Source: Sipunculus nudus (taxonomy: Eukaryota > Annelida > Sipuncula > Golfingiida > Sipunculidae). From it: a stretch of 64,000 nucleotides of DNA. Positions 23,456-31,870 of this stretch are shown one piece after another. The DNA lies in NCBI GenBank assembly GCA_026874595.1, contig CM049322.1, positions 34,832,840 to 34,896,839 of the forward strand, written 5' to 3'. The position numbers and the translations under genes are program-made. The notes under the pieces are model-generated. The model did not search any database, was not told where the DNA came from, and saw only the letters and a program-made list of their open reading frames with translations. How positions within the stretch are numbered: the stretch's first letter is position 1; every line of letters starts with the position of its first letter.

Positions 23456-24186
23456 TAGAAGGTAGTGTTACCCTCCGATGTAATGGCATTGTAACCCTGT
23501 AATTCAGTAACGTTTGGTCAGCATGCTCTATACAGCACTGGCCGAAATCCCACTCACCGATCGTTTGAGGATATAAGTTCAATGGGCGCCAGAGTGAGAT
23601 TTGACAGTCTCGTTATACTAACCATGATAAATGTAATAATGTGAGCCATCACAAACGCGTGGGGCGTCATTGCCCGTCCGTTTGGGATTGTGATGAAAAG
23701 TGACGAGTTTAATCCCCAGTGGGGCGCTCGACAGGTCATACACAAGCGCCGTGGTGTGGGCGAACTGGCCAAAAGTGCTGTTAATCTTTGGGTTTGGTTT
23801 ACCTTTATATATTTATTGGTTTTGGAAGTGTTATGACCTGTCATATACAGTTCCTGTCATATCTGCTTGTCTGATGTAAACTGGGATGTCTTCCTTGGAG
23901 TGATATCTGCGAATGTATGGATAGATTGATCTAAAACAAACCAAATGGCCTTAAGATAGAGGAGAACAAGTGTATTAAAACACTTTAGTTGTCAGTGCAC
24001 ACAAATTCATAGTATCTATCAGGGGTAGGTTGATATAATCTTCCTTGGCAGTTACAGAACTGTTTTTATCTTTGTTTCCTATACATATTGGAATGTAATC
24101 CATAAGTTTACTTATTGTATAGCGTTAGTTCTTAATGACAAGCAAATTAGGGACTCGATATTTTGCAAAAATTGTTTTCTGTATAA
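22900..24186. repeat. Diverged tandem unit 2
   Basis: Repeats the unit 1 order with block C lost. AGTGTTTAAAT at 23114 lies 2118 bp after its match in unit 1, and GGTCAGCATGCTC is at 23516. A (TA)n run occupies the position between blocks B and D. The D/E part (CAATGGGCGCCAGAGTGAG, AGTGACGAGTTTAATCC, TTTATATATTTATTGGTTTTGGA) is close to unit 1. Confidence 0.75.
23407..23453. repeat. (TA)n microsatellite
   Basis: About 23 TA units at the end of block B. A TA tract occupies the same relative place in unit 3 (25888-25966), after the matching text GTGAGCC(A/G)TATAA. Confidence 0.95.
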
Positions 24187-24600
24187 CATTGTTGAAGTCG
24201 AGTCCACCCATCAAAGTAATACTCCAAGACAGTCGAGCCAAAGTGAGAGTCCGAGTCTTTCAGATTCGACGGAAACTCCATCTACGAGCCCGAATAATAT
24301 TGAACTAGAGTCCAAGTCCAAGTCCAATAGAATATCATCTCAACAACTCTTGACAATGGTACTTTAAGTTATCGCGTGTATTTTTATGTAAGTATACACT
24401 TGCTTTTTTACATTATGCTTAACTACATTAAACTTTCAATGTATATATAATACAATATATACAGCTTCATTTTTGTTATATTCTGCATTGTTTACAAGGT
24501 TGAATGTCAGGCCTTATTCGGGAATTTTTTTCAACTGGACTCGGGATTGACTCAACCTGGTTCATCCCAGTCAGTGTGCATGTTTTCCAAACTTTGAGTA
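24187..24600 (+). mobile_element. hAT-like 'GAGTCC' element remnant in unit 2
   Basis: CATTGTTGAAGTCGAGTCC begins a segment with repeated GAGTCC/GAGCC motifs. Its right part (CAACTGGACTCGGGATTGAC, near 24531) matches the same part in unit 1. Confidence 0.6.
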
Positions 24601-24619
24601 CCCTCCAACTTTGAGTAAT

Positions 24620-24633
24620 CCCCCCCCCCCCCC
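24620..24633. repeat. Poly-C run
   Basis: Fourteen consecutive C residues. The matching place in unit 1 has a run of only six C (near 22869), so this run has expanded. Confidence 0.9.
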
Positions 24634-24639
24634 ACTTTT

Positions 24640-25883
24640 GAAGATAAATTGGCGCTAGGAAACAGTAAAATCGTTCCGTAACCTGTAATCATTTTGCTGT
24701 GCGGTGCGTTCACTTAACTTATCTTCCTTTGAGCGTTCCCTTCCCTGTATCTTCGTGCTTTGGTCTGGCCTTATTTACTTCTTGTTATTTTTTATTGCTT
24801 TTTTTTCTTTATCTTTTATTTTATTATTACTGTTATCAAAGTTCACTTTAGTGTTTAAATAGAGGATTTCATATTCTGCGTAGTTAAGGATGTGAGCCAG
24901 CCTGAAATAATTCTTAGTATTGTTAAAGTATCTGTTTTATTGTGCGCAGGAGCGATACACGTGTCTGTTGAAATTTCTGATTCGTATAGCGCAGGCATAG
25001 TTCGTCGCTATGGGAACCTCGCTTGTTTGGCGCTGGCTCGCGTGTGGGGCCTGAAGCGGAGAGACACAGCGTTCTTTTTTGTTCTAGATGTTTCAGGTCT
25101 GTTCATGTGCGTGTGTATTGTTCTTTGGAATTTTCCATTTCTAGAATTTTCGTTTTAGAAGCTATCAATTATGGGCTGTGTTTAGTGCCAGCATGTAGGA
25201 AAATACCAGCGAGCACTAAGAGTGTTACTTTCTCGTCAGTTTTGGGACCTTACCGTTAAATTACAGTGGTGTCATATATTTAACGGACTTAATACAGATT
25301 TAATACGGACTGTCTCCAGTTTGCCTTTGGATTATTAAAGTTTACGAGGATTATTGGTGTTTAAGGACTCTTGTTGAGCTGTGACAGTGGGGGCATCCAG
25401 AAATCAAAGCCTAGGATCCGGACACTCTGGTACTGTACATTTAGTTGTTATACTGTGTAATTGTATTGATTTAGTGAAATGTAATGTTAGGATTGTTCTA
25501 AGAATAAATTATAATTATTTGTTAATAAAAAAAAACACTGACTTCTTTATTCATTTCTCTAGAAATCTCACGCTGCCTAGTGTTACAAAATCTGATTTTT
25601 TATCTTCGTACCAAGATTGTGCTGGTTACGATAACGTGCTCTGTTTTATTAGGTTCCGTAACAGTATCAATAATCCTATTTCATCATTGGGGCAAATAGC
25701 AAATCCTTCTTCTAACCCATACTTAAATGGAAAAGGGAATTTAATTCTCAATTTGTAGTAGATATGATATAGGCAATAGTGCTTAATGCTTTTGAAGAGA
25801 GCTTTGAACATCGATGAGACAGCCAGACAAAGGCTTAACCTGAAAACACCATTGGTCATAGCAAATGTGAGCCATATAAAATG

Positions 25884-25887
<4 letters not shown>
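24640..25887. repeat. Diverged tandem unit 3, interrupted by a solo LTR
   Basis: Blocks A and B recur a third time (TTTTGCTGTGCGGTGCGTTCAC near 24686; AGTGTTTAAATAGAGG at 24850, 1736 bp after unit 2). Block B is cut at 24920 by solo LTR copy 3 and resumes at 25664 with GTATCAATAATCCTATTTC, then CAAATCCTTCTTCTAACCC and GAGCTTTGAACATCGATGAG. The unit ends in a TA microsatellite. Confidence 0.75.
24921..25663 (+). mobile_element. Solo LTR, copy 3, with confirmed empty site
   Basis: A 743-bp element from TGTTAAAG to GGTTCCGTAACA, flanked by GTAT (24917-24920 and 25664-25667; AGTAT if the shared A is counted). Unit 1 carries the uninterrupted sequence TTTAGTATCAATAGTCC near 21057, which is the empty site and fixes both ends. 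An AATAAA signal is at 25503-25508. The right half (CACTGACTTCTTTATTCATT through CGCTGCCTAGTGTTACA) is close to copies 1 and 2, while the left half is more diverged. The insertion is younger than the tandem duplication. Confidence 0.9.

Positions 25888-25966
<79 letters not shown>
25888..25966. repeat. (TA)n microsatellite
   Basis: About 79 bp of TA repeat with one CA interruption near 25918. It abuts the left end of the TIR element that follows. Confidence 0.95.
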
Positions 25967-25969
<3 letters not shown>

Positions 25970-26915
25970 GCGCGTCATCTTCCGTTCTGACCAATCTTAA
26001 GGTGGGTCTGACCCATTAACCGCTCGGATAATTTGTCGACCATTTTAAGATGGGTCAGACCTAATATCCGATTATGATCTACCGATTCATGCTTACAGCT
26101 CTGTATTAAAAAAAAGAAATATGAAATAAATGTTAATTTATATCCCAGGGTACTTCAGTTGTTTTTATTTCACTGATTCCCCGATCAATGAATAAACACT
26201 GACATATATAAGTTCGATTTTATATATTTTTTAATATAAAAAAAAGAACTTAACATTCAAAAATCTGTCTTTGATAAATAACTTTAAATAAAAAAAAATG
26301 ATATTTGAATTACATGGGTGGATATAGTTGAGAGGAAGACTGGGGCGGGGAGGGAACGAGAGAAAAAGGTGATTGGTTACTATATAAATTTTGCAGTGAT
26401 GTGTTGTCTGAGCGGAGGGTGGGGGTACCTAACTATATGAATTAAATTCTTATCACAAGGCATCCATAGTGGCATTTTAATCTTAAATCATTCTTATATC
26501 CACTTGTAAGTCATCAATTTCACGTAGACTAGCATGTAAATTTATTTCGTTCGGCATTGATGTTAATGTTCATGTAATTAAACGTTGTATTACATTTAGA
26601 CAGTAGCTGATGAGTGCAAAGGTTCTTTACCGTGTACATTAATTTTATTATTTATTGAAATAAGTTTAAATTTGTGTCTATGTTTTATTATCATTATCAA
26701 TATTAGTAAATGATCAGCGAGAGATGGGCCTGTGCCAAGATGATATTGTTTATCGGTTATTTTTTGGCCTCACCCGTCTTAAGATAACAATAACCGATAT
26801 CGGTTATGGCGTCTAACCCATCTGGACATTTCTAAACCTAATTCCTAGACATTATTTATATCGGTTATTGGATCAGACAAATCTGAAGAAGGGCTAAATC
26901 GGAAAATACCGCGCA

Positions 26916-26917
<2 letters not shown>
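25967..26917. mobile_element. TIR element with ATAACCGATATCGGTTAT motifs
   Basis: The left end GTCGCGCGTCATCTTCCG matches the reverse complement of the right end (GTTGCGCGGTATTTTCCG). Similarity continues inward for about 55 bp to a shared TAACCG. The right half holds a perfect 18-bp palindrome ATAACCGATATCGGTTAT (26790-26807) and two more TATCGGTTAT copies (near 26752 and 26859); TAATATCCGATTATG lies near 26071 on the left. The element sits between TA/CA microsatellites, which would fit a TA-type target but also hides the duplication. No transposase frame. Confidence 0.65.

Positions 26918-26992
<75 letters not shown>
26914..26992. repeat. (CA)n-(TA)n compound microsatellite
   Basis: About 28 bp of CA repeat running into about 50 bp of TA repeat, directly after the right end of the TIR element. 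Confidence 0.95.
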
Positions 26993-26997
<5 letters not shown>

Positions 26998-27051
26998 GAG
27001 TTACCCTCCATTGTAAAGTGCTCTATGGCCTACAGACTAGGCCAGAGCGGT

Positions 27052-27203
27052 ATATAACACTGAAGAAAAATAACATTGTAAATTCACCAAAGTCTGTTTC
27101 ACGGGATGCGACCCGTTCATCAGGTGAACGTGGTTAGAATGATCGGGTCGCATCCCGTGAAACAGACTGTTGTGAATTTACAGTGTTGTTTTTCTTCAGT
27201 GTG

Positions 27204-27207
<4 letters not shown>
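27052..27207. mobile_element. Long near-perfect foldback element between TA tracts
   Basis: The left arm (27052-27115, starting ATAACACTGAAGAAAAATAA) pairs almost completely with the right arm (27144-27207, ending TTTTTCTTCAGTGTGTTAT). The loop is about 28 bp. The central stem contains CACGGGATGCGACCCG. TA dinucleotides flank both sides, as expected of a Tc1/mariner-type MITE, though a TA microsatellite flank makes this ambiguous. Upstream, GGCCTACAGACTAGGCC (near 27028) is a second small hairpin. Confidence 0.7.

Positions 27208-27253
<46 letters not shown>
27205..27253. repeat. (TA)n microsatellite
   Basis: About 24 TA units directly after the foldback element. Confidence 0.95.
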
Positions 27254-27256
<3 letters not shown>

Positions 27257-27334
27257 ATCTGACGCTTGCGATAGCATAAAAACACGTGTTTATGTGTAAA
27301 TTACCATTGTCGTTATAAATTCTGTGTCTTTGTC

Positions 27335-27379
27335 TCAAGCTTACAGAGTACTGTTGGATTCGTTCAGCACTCGTATACT

Positions 27380-27383
<4 letters not shown>
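27335..27383 (+). repeat. Conserved microsatellite-flanking segment, copy 1
   Basis: GAGTACTGTTGGATTCGT followed by TCAGCACTCGTATACTAC leads directly into a TA microsatellite. The same segment lies in reverse orientation at 35336-35381, also next to a TA tract. Confidence 0.65.
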
Positions 27384-27441
<58 letters not shown>

Positions 27442-27480
27442 ATACTATATTTAAATACTATATTTAAATACTATATATTA
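27384..27480. repeat. (TA)n microsatellite and AAATACTATATTT minisatellite
   Basis: About 54 bp of TA repeat, followed by three tandem copies of a 13-bp unit (AAATACTATATTT). Confidence 0.9.
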
Positions 27481-27584
27481 AAATATTTATCTGAATATTT
27501 GGTAGTTTTTTACCAATAAAAGAAAATACCGTATAATTATAACGATCGAAATACTGGCACATAGATGACAATTAAAGGTATAAT

Positions 27585-28505
27585 TTGAGAAAATGGTCAG
27601 ATGATAAGATTTCACACGGAAGGATGTCTCTGTCACGCATACAAATTAATATATTAGTCATAGAATTGATCAAGCACATATGCATGAAGATTGATAATTT
27701 GATTGGGGCCGTAGTAGTCTTGACATTTTTTGCACATATTCTTTCAACAAGATATATTAAACATTTTTAGAATGATTAAGAACAGTGTTTTTAAAACAAA
27801 TACAAAATTGCTCCAAGAAAACCATTAATATTTATTGGTTATATATCGTCTTCAACATTTGTGTAATGGAAAACTGTTATTTTTCTGCTGGATATCTTAT
27901 GATTTATTACGTCATAGCATTGTAACCTTGTTATTCAGTAACATTTGGTCAGCATTCTCTGTACAGCACAGGCCGAAATCCCACACGCCGATTGTTTGAA
28001 GATATCAGTTCAATGGGCGCCAAAGTGAGAATTGACAGTCACGTTAGTACTAACCATGATAAATGTAATAGGGTGAGCCATCACAAACGCACGGAGCATC
28101 ATTGCCCGTCGTTTTGGATTGAGATGAAAAGTGACGAGTTTAATCCCCCGTGGGAATTGACACAAGCACCGTGGCGTGGCGAGCTTGCCAAAAGTGTTGT
28201 TAATCTTTGGGTTTGATTTACCTTTATATATTTATTGGTTTTGGAAAAGTTATGACCTGCCATATACAGTTTCTGTCATATCAGTTCCACTGATGTCAAC
28301 TGGGATATCTTTCATAGAGTGCATTTTTTTTGCGAATGCATGGATAGTTTGGTCTGAAACAAACCAACTGGCTTTCACTTTTGGTGTCAGTGCAAACAAA
28401 TTCATTTACCTAGTTGTTTTCTGGGAATCACTCTTCATAGTTTGCAGTGGCATTTACGAAACCTTTTTTCTTTATTTTTTTGCAAATTATTACCACTATA
28501 TTATA
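27585..28505. repeat. Diverged tandem unit 4 (blocks C, D and E)
   Basis: Starts in block C (GGATGTCTCTGTCACGCA near 27621; CTTCAACATTTGTGTAA near 27850) and continues through D (GGTCAGCATTCTC at 27947) and E (AGTGACGAGTTTAATCC near 28131; TTTATATATTTATTGGTTTTGGA near 28223). It is separated from unit 3 by 1.7 kb of microsatellites and inserted elements. Unit 3 ends in block B and unit 4 starts in C, so the two may be one unit split by those insertions. Confidence 0.7.
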
Positions 28506-28532
28506 ACACTTCTGTAACTGTTACAGAAGTGT
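28506..28532. other. Perfect 13-bp inverted repeat
   Basis: ACACTTCTGTAAC and GTTACAGAAGTGT are separated by a single T: 26 paired bases in a 27-bp palindrome. It lies at the junction between unit 4 and the hAT remnant. The matching place in units 1 and 2 shows nothing comparable. Confidence 0.8.
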
Positions 28533-28820
28533 AGTTGGGAACTCCCATCTGAGTGATCCGAGTGATCAAACAACTCGAGCTTGATTCTTTCAGATTTTTG
28601 GTCCAAAGTCCACTCGATTTCATCACTGCTGATAACCATATTATTATTACACTATATTAAAAAAATGGGGGGAGGGGGTATTAAATATGGTTTACCCCGT
28701 TAAAAATGAGTGTGTGTGTGTGTCGGGGTCACATTGCGAAAGGAAATTGCGCCTCTCGGACAATCACAACCTAGTCTGACTCCAAGTGCCTGAGGTCCAG
28801 ACTCTAAATCAACATCACTG
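28533..28820 (+). mobile_element. hAT-like 'GAGTCC' element remnant in unit 4
   Basis: Scattered GAGTGATCC, CTCGAGC and GTCCACTCGA motifs. The right end CAACATCACTG (to 28820) matches the CATCACTG terminus of the 52415-53388 copy. The interior is much shortened. Confidence 0.5.
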
Positions 28821-28871
28821 ATCTGTAATCCAATCTGAGACATAAATCTTTGTCATGAGAACCATATAAAA

Positions 28872-29215
28872 AGGTAAAGGTTGGGGTTTATAGTCTGTTA
28901 TCACCGACGATGTCAGTTTCATCCAGCTTCACACATTGCCTTACTGGTCTTTGGAGCCTGTTAATTCCTGTAGCTTTTCTCGGCTCCCTGTGGAGCAAAC
29001 AACCCAAGCAGCCATTTCAGGCGCTAGAAGGTTATTCGTTTTACATTTGCCTGCCAGCCATGACCAGTACCACTTTACTCCTGGGTCGAGAGAGCGCACC
29101 CTTGTGGTAAAGGCTTTGGCTAGGAGTCTAGGCGCAGACGGCGGTCAGAATGGGACGCGAACCCACAACCTTGTGGTCTCAAGTCCAGTGCCCTATCCAT
29201 GACGCCACCACGCTC
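28872..29215 (-). mobile_element. tRNA-derived SINE, minus strand
   Basis: Read on the minus strand it starts near 29215 with GTGGTGGCGTCATGGATAGG (box A region). Then come CACTGGACTTGAGACCACAAG and the box B match GGGTTCGCGTCCCA. A body follows with GGGTTGTTTGCTCCACAGGG and a tail near GGTAAAG. Head and box spacing are those of a tRNA-derived SINE. It is a different family from the SINEs at 17143 and 60618. The 88-codon plus-strand frame here is incidental. Confidence 0.75.
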
Positions 29216-30389
29216 TATATGACGTAAATGTTTGTTTTCTCTTTCTCAAGGGCAGAATATTACACTAAGGGTTCCATTAAAAAATACATTCAGACTTCAT
29301 TAAACGATTTCACATAACACCGCATGTTTATTTATTCAAAGGTAAATTCCCTTCATTAAAATTAAGAATATTTAATATACATAAATTCCATATACCCTTG
29401 TGCCCGCGACAGATGATTTTAATTCATAAAATCATGAAAGTCTACATAGGTAAAATAACAAATTAGTTTGTTTCTGTCGACATTGGTTGTTTGATTGTTT
29501 CTTCAGTTAGCACATTTACTATTGTAAAGGATTTTTAATAAAATGTTGCGGATGCTGAGGGACCAAAGGAACAACTCATTGAATCATGGCTGTAATCTAG
29601 ATCACCGTATTGTGTTTTATTTAAATCTGACCCCGATACCAGAATTATGGTTCATAATAGAAGACACTCGTGATATTTATGCCCAATGTTCTATGCAGTG
29701 TCTATCCTTGTTGTGTGTTATTTATTTACAGCAGGACCTCGAGAACAACTATATTAAATATAAGACATGTATTTATAACATTCTTCTCATATGCAAACCC
29801 GCTAGGTTAAATTAAGGAAAGAGGAATAAATTTCGAGGAATACTGAACTGGTCTGAGCCTGACCATATTCAACAATTGTTTTGTACATAAACCCCGGAAT
29901 TTGGTGAAATTGCGATCTGGGGTAATACTCCCATTAACAATTATACCAGGAAAGCTATAAATCTATAAAACTATAACATTAATTACTATGAATATGAAGA
30001 AACTTAAACATTCAGCATGATATGTTCAGTGATGTATATTTGTCATTTCACACTATTAGAACTACTTTACCATGATATGGGCCATTTGCTTTAAACCAGT
30101 GCCTTGTGAAAGATCAAATACAGTCCGAAAGAGTCACCATATAGTTTTTTTATATTACAAAAGTAAATGGAAAAATATGTTCTTATACAATGCCACTAGT
30201 TTCACCAAAGGCCTTTATTTATATATTTATATATCTTCAAGGGTGGGGGATGACACGCGAGAGAGTCTTTGTTTTATCTGTGTTACACATTTCAAATATA
30301 TTACAGTATTACAGGTTTAAAAAAATAAGGTATTATGTTTCAAGTGTTTCCTCTAAATTCACAAAATTCAAATATGTACGTTTGTAATA
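29216..30389. other. Anonymous AT-rich DNA
   Basis: No repeat or gene recognised. A 90-codon plus-strand frame at 29543-29815 has no domain. Confidence 0.45.
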
Positions 30390-31320
30390 TGATTTGTAGA
30401 GCTGCATTCACTGGTCAATGGAAAATTCCCAAGCCTGGCAAGTCCTGAAGCCGCCGAGCTCATACGGACCAGACCGGACTTCTCAGGACCATTCCTAAAA
30501 TATAAAAAATGATTGATATGGCCAGGATCGCCCAGGACTGGGTCCGACTGGCAGTCCGGTCCGCTGAATGCCGCAAACAGAGCAAAACGAACCGGATTCA
30601 AGCTCAATCCGGTCTCATTCTTTCTTACGCTCTGAACACAGCTCGTGACCTCCTGGTGACCTTCCACTCACATGCTGTGAGAAATAGCAGGAATCTTCAG
30701 GTTTGGCAACACTCAGTCAGTCTGCGCCTGATAAAGTACAATCCGATTGGCTCTGCGTTTAAACAAATCTGCGGAACTGGTAGAAGAAATCTGGTTGGCT
30801 TAGCGTGTAGACAATCACGGCTGCTACCGTGGCAATCTCGTGTAGCACCGCATGAAAGGAAATATGCCATCAGTGGGGGATAACTGGCCTCAGGGAACAC
30901 CAGCAAGTCAATATAGACCTGTGATGAAAGTTGACGATTGCATCGTGTGTATTCCATCGGGGGGGGGGGGGGGGTCTGTACTACCAAGCGCTTTCCACTC
31001 CAGTGCAAAGTGACCTGTCTCTCGAAGAACATCAGATTGTGCTGGTGATATCTGCAATGTGATATGAAAAATTTTACGAAGGGGGAATTCCACAGAGACA
31101 GCATCGCCTGGTGGCGGTGGCCAAACCTGACCGGCAACCACGGTTTATTGCAGCGGGTAGTGATGCGATCAGTTGAGCATAGCGTAACCGCTGCTTATGG
31201 AGCATAATTCTTTCTGTGTGCGGTCTGTTGACTCTGTTAGGGGCGAGGGATTTGAACATCTTGTGAAGGTAAAATGTCCGAATTGGGCAAAGTTCAAAAG
31301 AATTCATTTATATCATATAT
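30390..31320. other. GC- and CpG-rich block of unknown nature
   Basis: Composition changes sharply from the AT-rich surroundings. CCGGACT/AGTCCGG-type motifs cluster at 30470-30630. ATTGGCT occurs near 30747 with TTGGCTTAGCG near 30794. A 16-G run lies at 30959-30974. Long opposing frames (30509-30883 plus, 124 codons; 30697-31137 minus, 146 codons) follow from low stop-codon density and have no recognisable domain. It could be an old transposon or a CpG-rich regulatory block. No TIR or splice-framed exon could be found. Confidence 0.4.
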
Positions 31321-31482
31321 CATAAAACAGAAGTCTGGCATTGGTCCTTATGCGGTTTAAGATCTGGATAAAAAGTAGGTATGATATAAAAAATTATGTC
31401 ATTCTCATTAGATTTCCTATTTTTGCTCCCTGCCTTGATCTCTTTGGTTTTTTTTATCTCGATAATTTATATTGAGACAAAC

Positions 31483-31870
31483 TTAAAGGGGCCTATTTCG
31501 ATATCTAAGGTGTATGAACTTAAAATAAATTCTACTCATACAAATAGACAAAAAATACCGATCAGATGGTATACAGGCTGTTTGTTTGTTTATATCCTTG
31601 TGTTTATAACATGTGGGGGCCCACCGTAATAATCCAAACACATTCAACAAGGACCTTTGATGGTGACTCAGATGTTATCCAACTGACCTTTCAACTTCTG
31701 TACACATGCAACCAATCGCCTGGGAAATATTGAACATTTTTGTAATTTCTGAATTTTAGAACCAGAAAAATGTAAAAGATACTGAGGGCCTTTGGCCCTT
31801 ATTCAGAGGAGCAAACTAGGTTTTTTTCTAAACACAGTTACTGACATGTGGCGCTGAGATGGCCCCTTCG
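31483..31870. mobile_element. Small TTAA-type element
   Basis: TTAA at 31483 is followed by AGGGGCCTATTTC. The right side ends GAGATGGCCCCTT (to 31868), whose complement AAGGGGCCATCTC matches. The inner text (GCTGTTTGTTTGTTTATATC, GTGGGGGCCCACC, TTCAACAAGGAC) matches the inside of the larger element at 49441-51418, so this is probably an internally deleted relative. The right TTAA has decayed. Confidence 0.5.

Noticed and set aside
20840-28820. CRISPR-like array of repeated blocks
   Set aside because: The repeats are kilobase units with diverged copies in eukaryotic DNA; no short regular repeat-spacer pattern exists.
30697-31137. 146-codon minus-strand frame as a gene
   Set aside because: It overlaps a long plus-strand frame in a GC-rich block with few stops, includes a poly-Pro run from a G homopolymer, and has no domain.
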